41,136 bases of DNA, taken from the NCBI GenBank assembly GCA_964590005.1, contig CAZPVJ010000044.1, forward strand, positions 1-41,136. Reading direction: 5' to 3'. The stretch comes from CALJFL01 sp964590005 (lineage in GTDB: Bacteria; Pseudomonadota; Gammaproteobacteria; Pseudomonadales; Halieaceae). The position numbers and the translations under genes were made by a program. Below are positions 40,229 to 41,136 of the stretch, piece by piece. Within the stretch, counting starts at the first letter, position 1. Each line of letters opens with the position of its first letter. Below the pieces are notes generated by a model, which saw nothing but the letters and a program-made list of their open reading frames with translations, was not told the origin of the DNA and searched no databases.

Positions 40229-41136
40229 ATGCAAACTGAGATCAACCAAACGGGCACCGCCACCGATAGCCCGACCCCCGCCGACGCAGCCACCGCAGTC
40301 AGCGCAGGTATAGCCGCAACCGCACCTGGGCAAGTGCGGGTGATCAAACGCAACGGTACCGTCGTGCCGTTCGAGGCGAGCAAAATTTCTGTGGCCATTA
40401 CCAAGGCCTTCCTCGCCGTTGAGGGTGGTACTGCTGCTGCATCCAGCCGAATTCATGAAACGGTGGCCAGGCTGACCGACCAGGTCTCAGCGACATTCCA
40501 GCGTCGCATGCCCTCTGGCGGCACAATCCACATAGAGGACATCCAGGACCAGGTGGAGCTCTGCCTGATGCGCGCCGGCGAACACAAGATCGCTCGTGAC
40601 TATGTTATCTACCGGGAAGAGCAGGCTCGCAAGCGTGCTGCGAAGCAAGCGCTGTCGCCCGAAACCCAGGAAGCTGCAGGTGCTATCACCGTGGTGCAGC
40701 CAGACGGAAGTCGTGAGCCGCTGGATCTGGATCGCCTGCACACCATCGTCAGCGAAGCCTGTGCCGGACTGGAAGACGTCAGCGAAGCACATATTCTCGA
40801 TGAAGCCCTGAAGAATCTCTACGATGGCGTCACCGCGGAAGAACTGAGCACCTCACTGGTCATTACAGCGCGTACGCTGATCGAGAAAGAACCCAACTAC
40901 AGTTACGCGGCTGCCCGCCTGCTGTGTGACAACCTGCGCTCCGAGGCGCTGGGTTTCCTGGGCGTCGCCAGACAGGCTACCCAGGCCGATATGGCCACCC
41001 TGTATGCCAAGGCACTGCCAGCTTATATAAGCAAGGGTATTGAGCTGGAATTACTGGCCCCCGGTCTGGCCGAGTATGACCTGGAGATGCTGGGTCAGGC
41101 GCTGCTCCCGGAGCGGGACCTGCAGTTCACCTACCT
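40229..41136 (+). CDS. nrdA: Ribonucleoside-diphosphate reductase class Ia large subunit (5' part)
   Basis: NrdA reduces ribonucleotides to deoxyribonucleotides with the NrdB radical subunit. The 302 codons present start at an ATG preceded by GGAGAG. After a Thr/Ala-rich lead of about 33 residues come two ATP-cone domains: residues 35-130 (VRVIKRNGTVVPFEASKISVAITKAF, then IARDYVIYREEQARKR) and about 153-235 (ITVVQPDGSREPLDLDRL onward). NYSYAAARLL, the beginning of the reductase N-terminal domain, follows. Pseudomonas aeruginosa NrdA also has two cones, one functional in dATP inhibition. The gene runs off the window end. Confidence 0.95.
   Translation, partial: MQTEINQTGTATDSPTPADAATAVSAGIAATAPGQVRVIKRNGTVVPFEASKISVAITKAFLAVEGGTAAASSRIHETVARLTDQVSATFQRRMPSGGTIHIEDIQDQVELCLMRAGEHKIARDYVIYREEQARKRAAKQALSPETQEAAGAITVVQPDGSREPLDLDRLHTIVSEACAGLEDVSEAHILDEALKNLYDGVTAEELSTSLVITARTLIEKEPNYSYAAARLLCDNLRSEALGFLGVARQATQADMATLYAKALPAYISKGIELELLAPGLAEYDLEMLGQALLPERDLQFTY

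Noticed and set aside
1..41136. CRISPR arrays, insertion sequences, prophage or toxin-antitoxin genes
   Set aside because: No regularly spaced repeats, transposase, integrase or paired toxin/antitoxin frames were seen on either strand.

Overview
The window is a dense, moderately GC-rich gammaproteobacterial chromosome segment. Gene order, the Tol-Pal and Fur/bacterioferritin systems and several Pseudomonas-like arrangements point to a free-living, probably marine gammaproteobacterium near the Cellvibrionales/Halieaceae. That placement is an inference from protein style and synteny, not a database result. No phage, insertion sequence, CRISPR array or toxin system was found.

Layout. (1) 1-570: the 3' end of an unidentified gene, a decayed tRNA-Lys copy that keeps its terminator, a hairpin-rich repeat and an intact tRNA-Lys(UUU). 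(2) 579-12290, all minus strand: a conserved block read as fmdB-like, aspS, yebC, ruvC, ruvA, ruvB, ybgC, tolQ, tolR, tolA, tolB, pal, cpoB, queE, queC, then tRNA-Lys. From aspS to the tRNA this is the order known in Pseudomonas. (3) 12479-12919: an HU-type nucleoid protein with a histone H1-like tail, divergent from proS. (4) 13242-23698, the accessory part: proS, a small lytic transglycosylase, a divergent AraC/LuxR regulator pair, a glutamine synthetase-like (probably gamma-glutamylpolyamine synthetase) gene, an exported EEP-fold hydrolase coupled to a DUF5329-like exported protein, a MATE exporter, a membrane fatty acid desaturase and a glutathione peroxidase. (5) 23722-35207, minus strand: proA, nadD, rsfS, rlmH, mrdA (PBP2), rodA, mltB, rlpA, dacA, ybeD, lipB, prfC. 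This is the classical elongasome/lipoate block. (6) 35302-41136: a DsbA-fold isomerase-like gene, bfd and bfr with Fur-type operators, grxD, argD, argF and the start of nrdA behind an elaborate control region.

How the genes work together. The Tol-Pal genes maintain outer-membrane constriction at division, and the mrdA-rodA-mltB-rlpA-dacA group builds and trims peptidoglycan. ruvABC resolves Holliday junctions, queE/queC make the queuosine precursor preQ0, and aspS, proS, prfC, rsfS and rlmH serve translation. bfd/bfr store and release iron, and monothiol grxD next to them handles Fe-S clusters.

The window is mostly housekeeping. The least explained parts are the EEP/DUF5329 exported pair, the AraC/LuxR/glutamine-synthetase-like module with shared GGGCAT half-sites, the argD 5' hairpin, and the 39.6-40.2 kb nrdA control region with a DnaA box, tandem NrdR-like boxes and a long leader. 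I found no convincing wholly new system.
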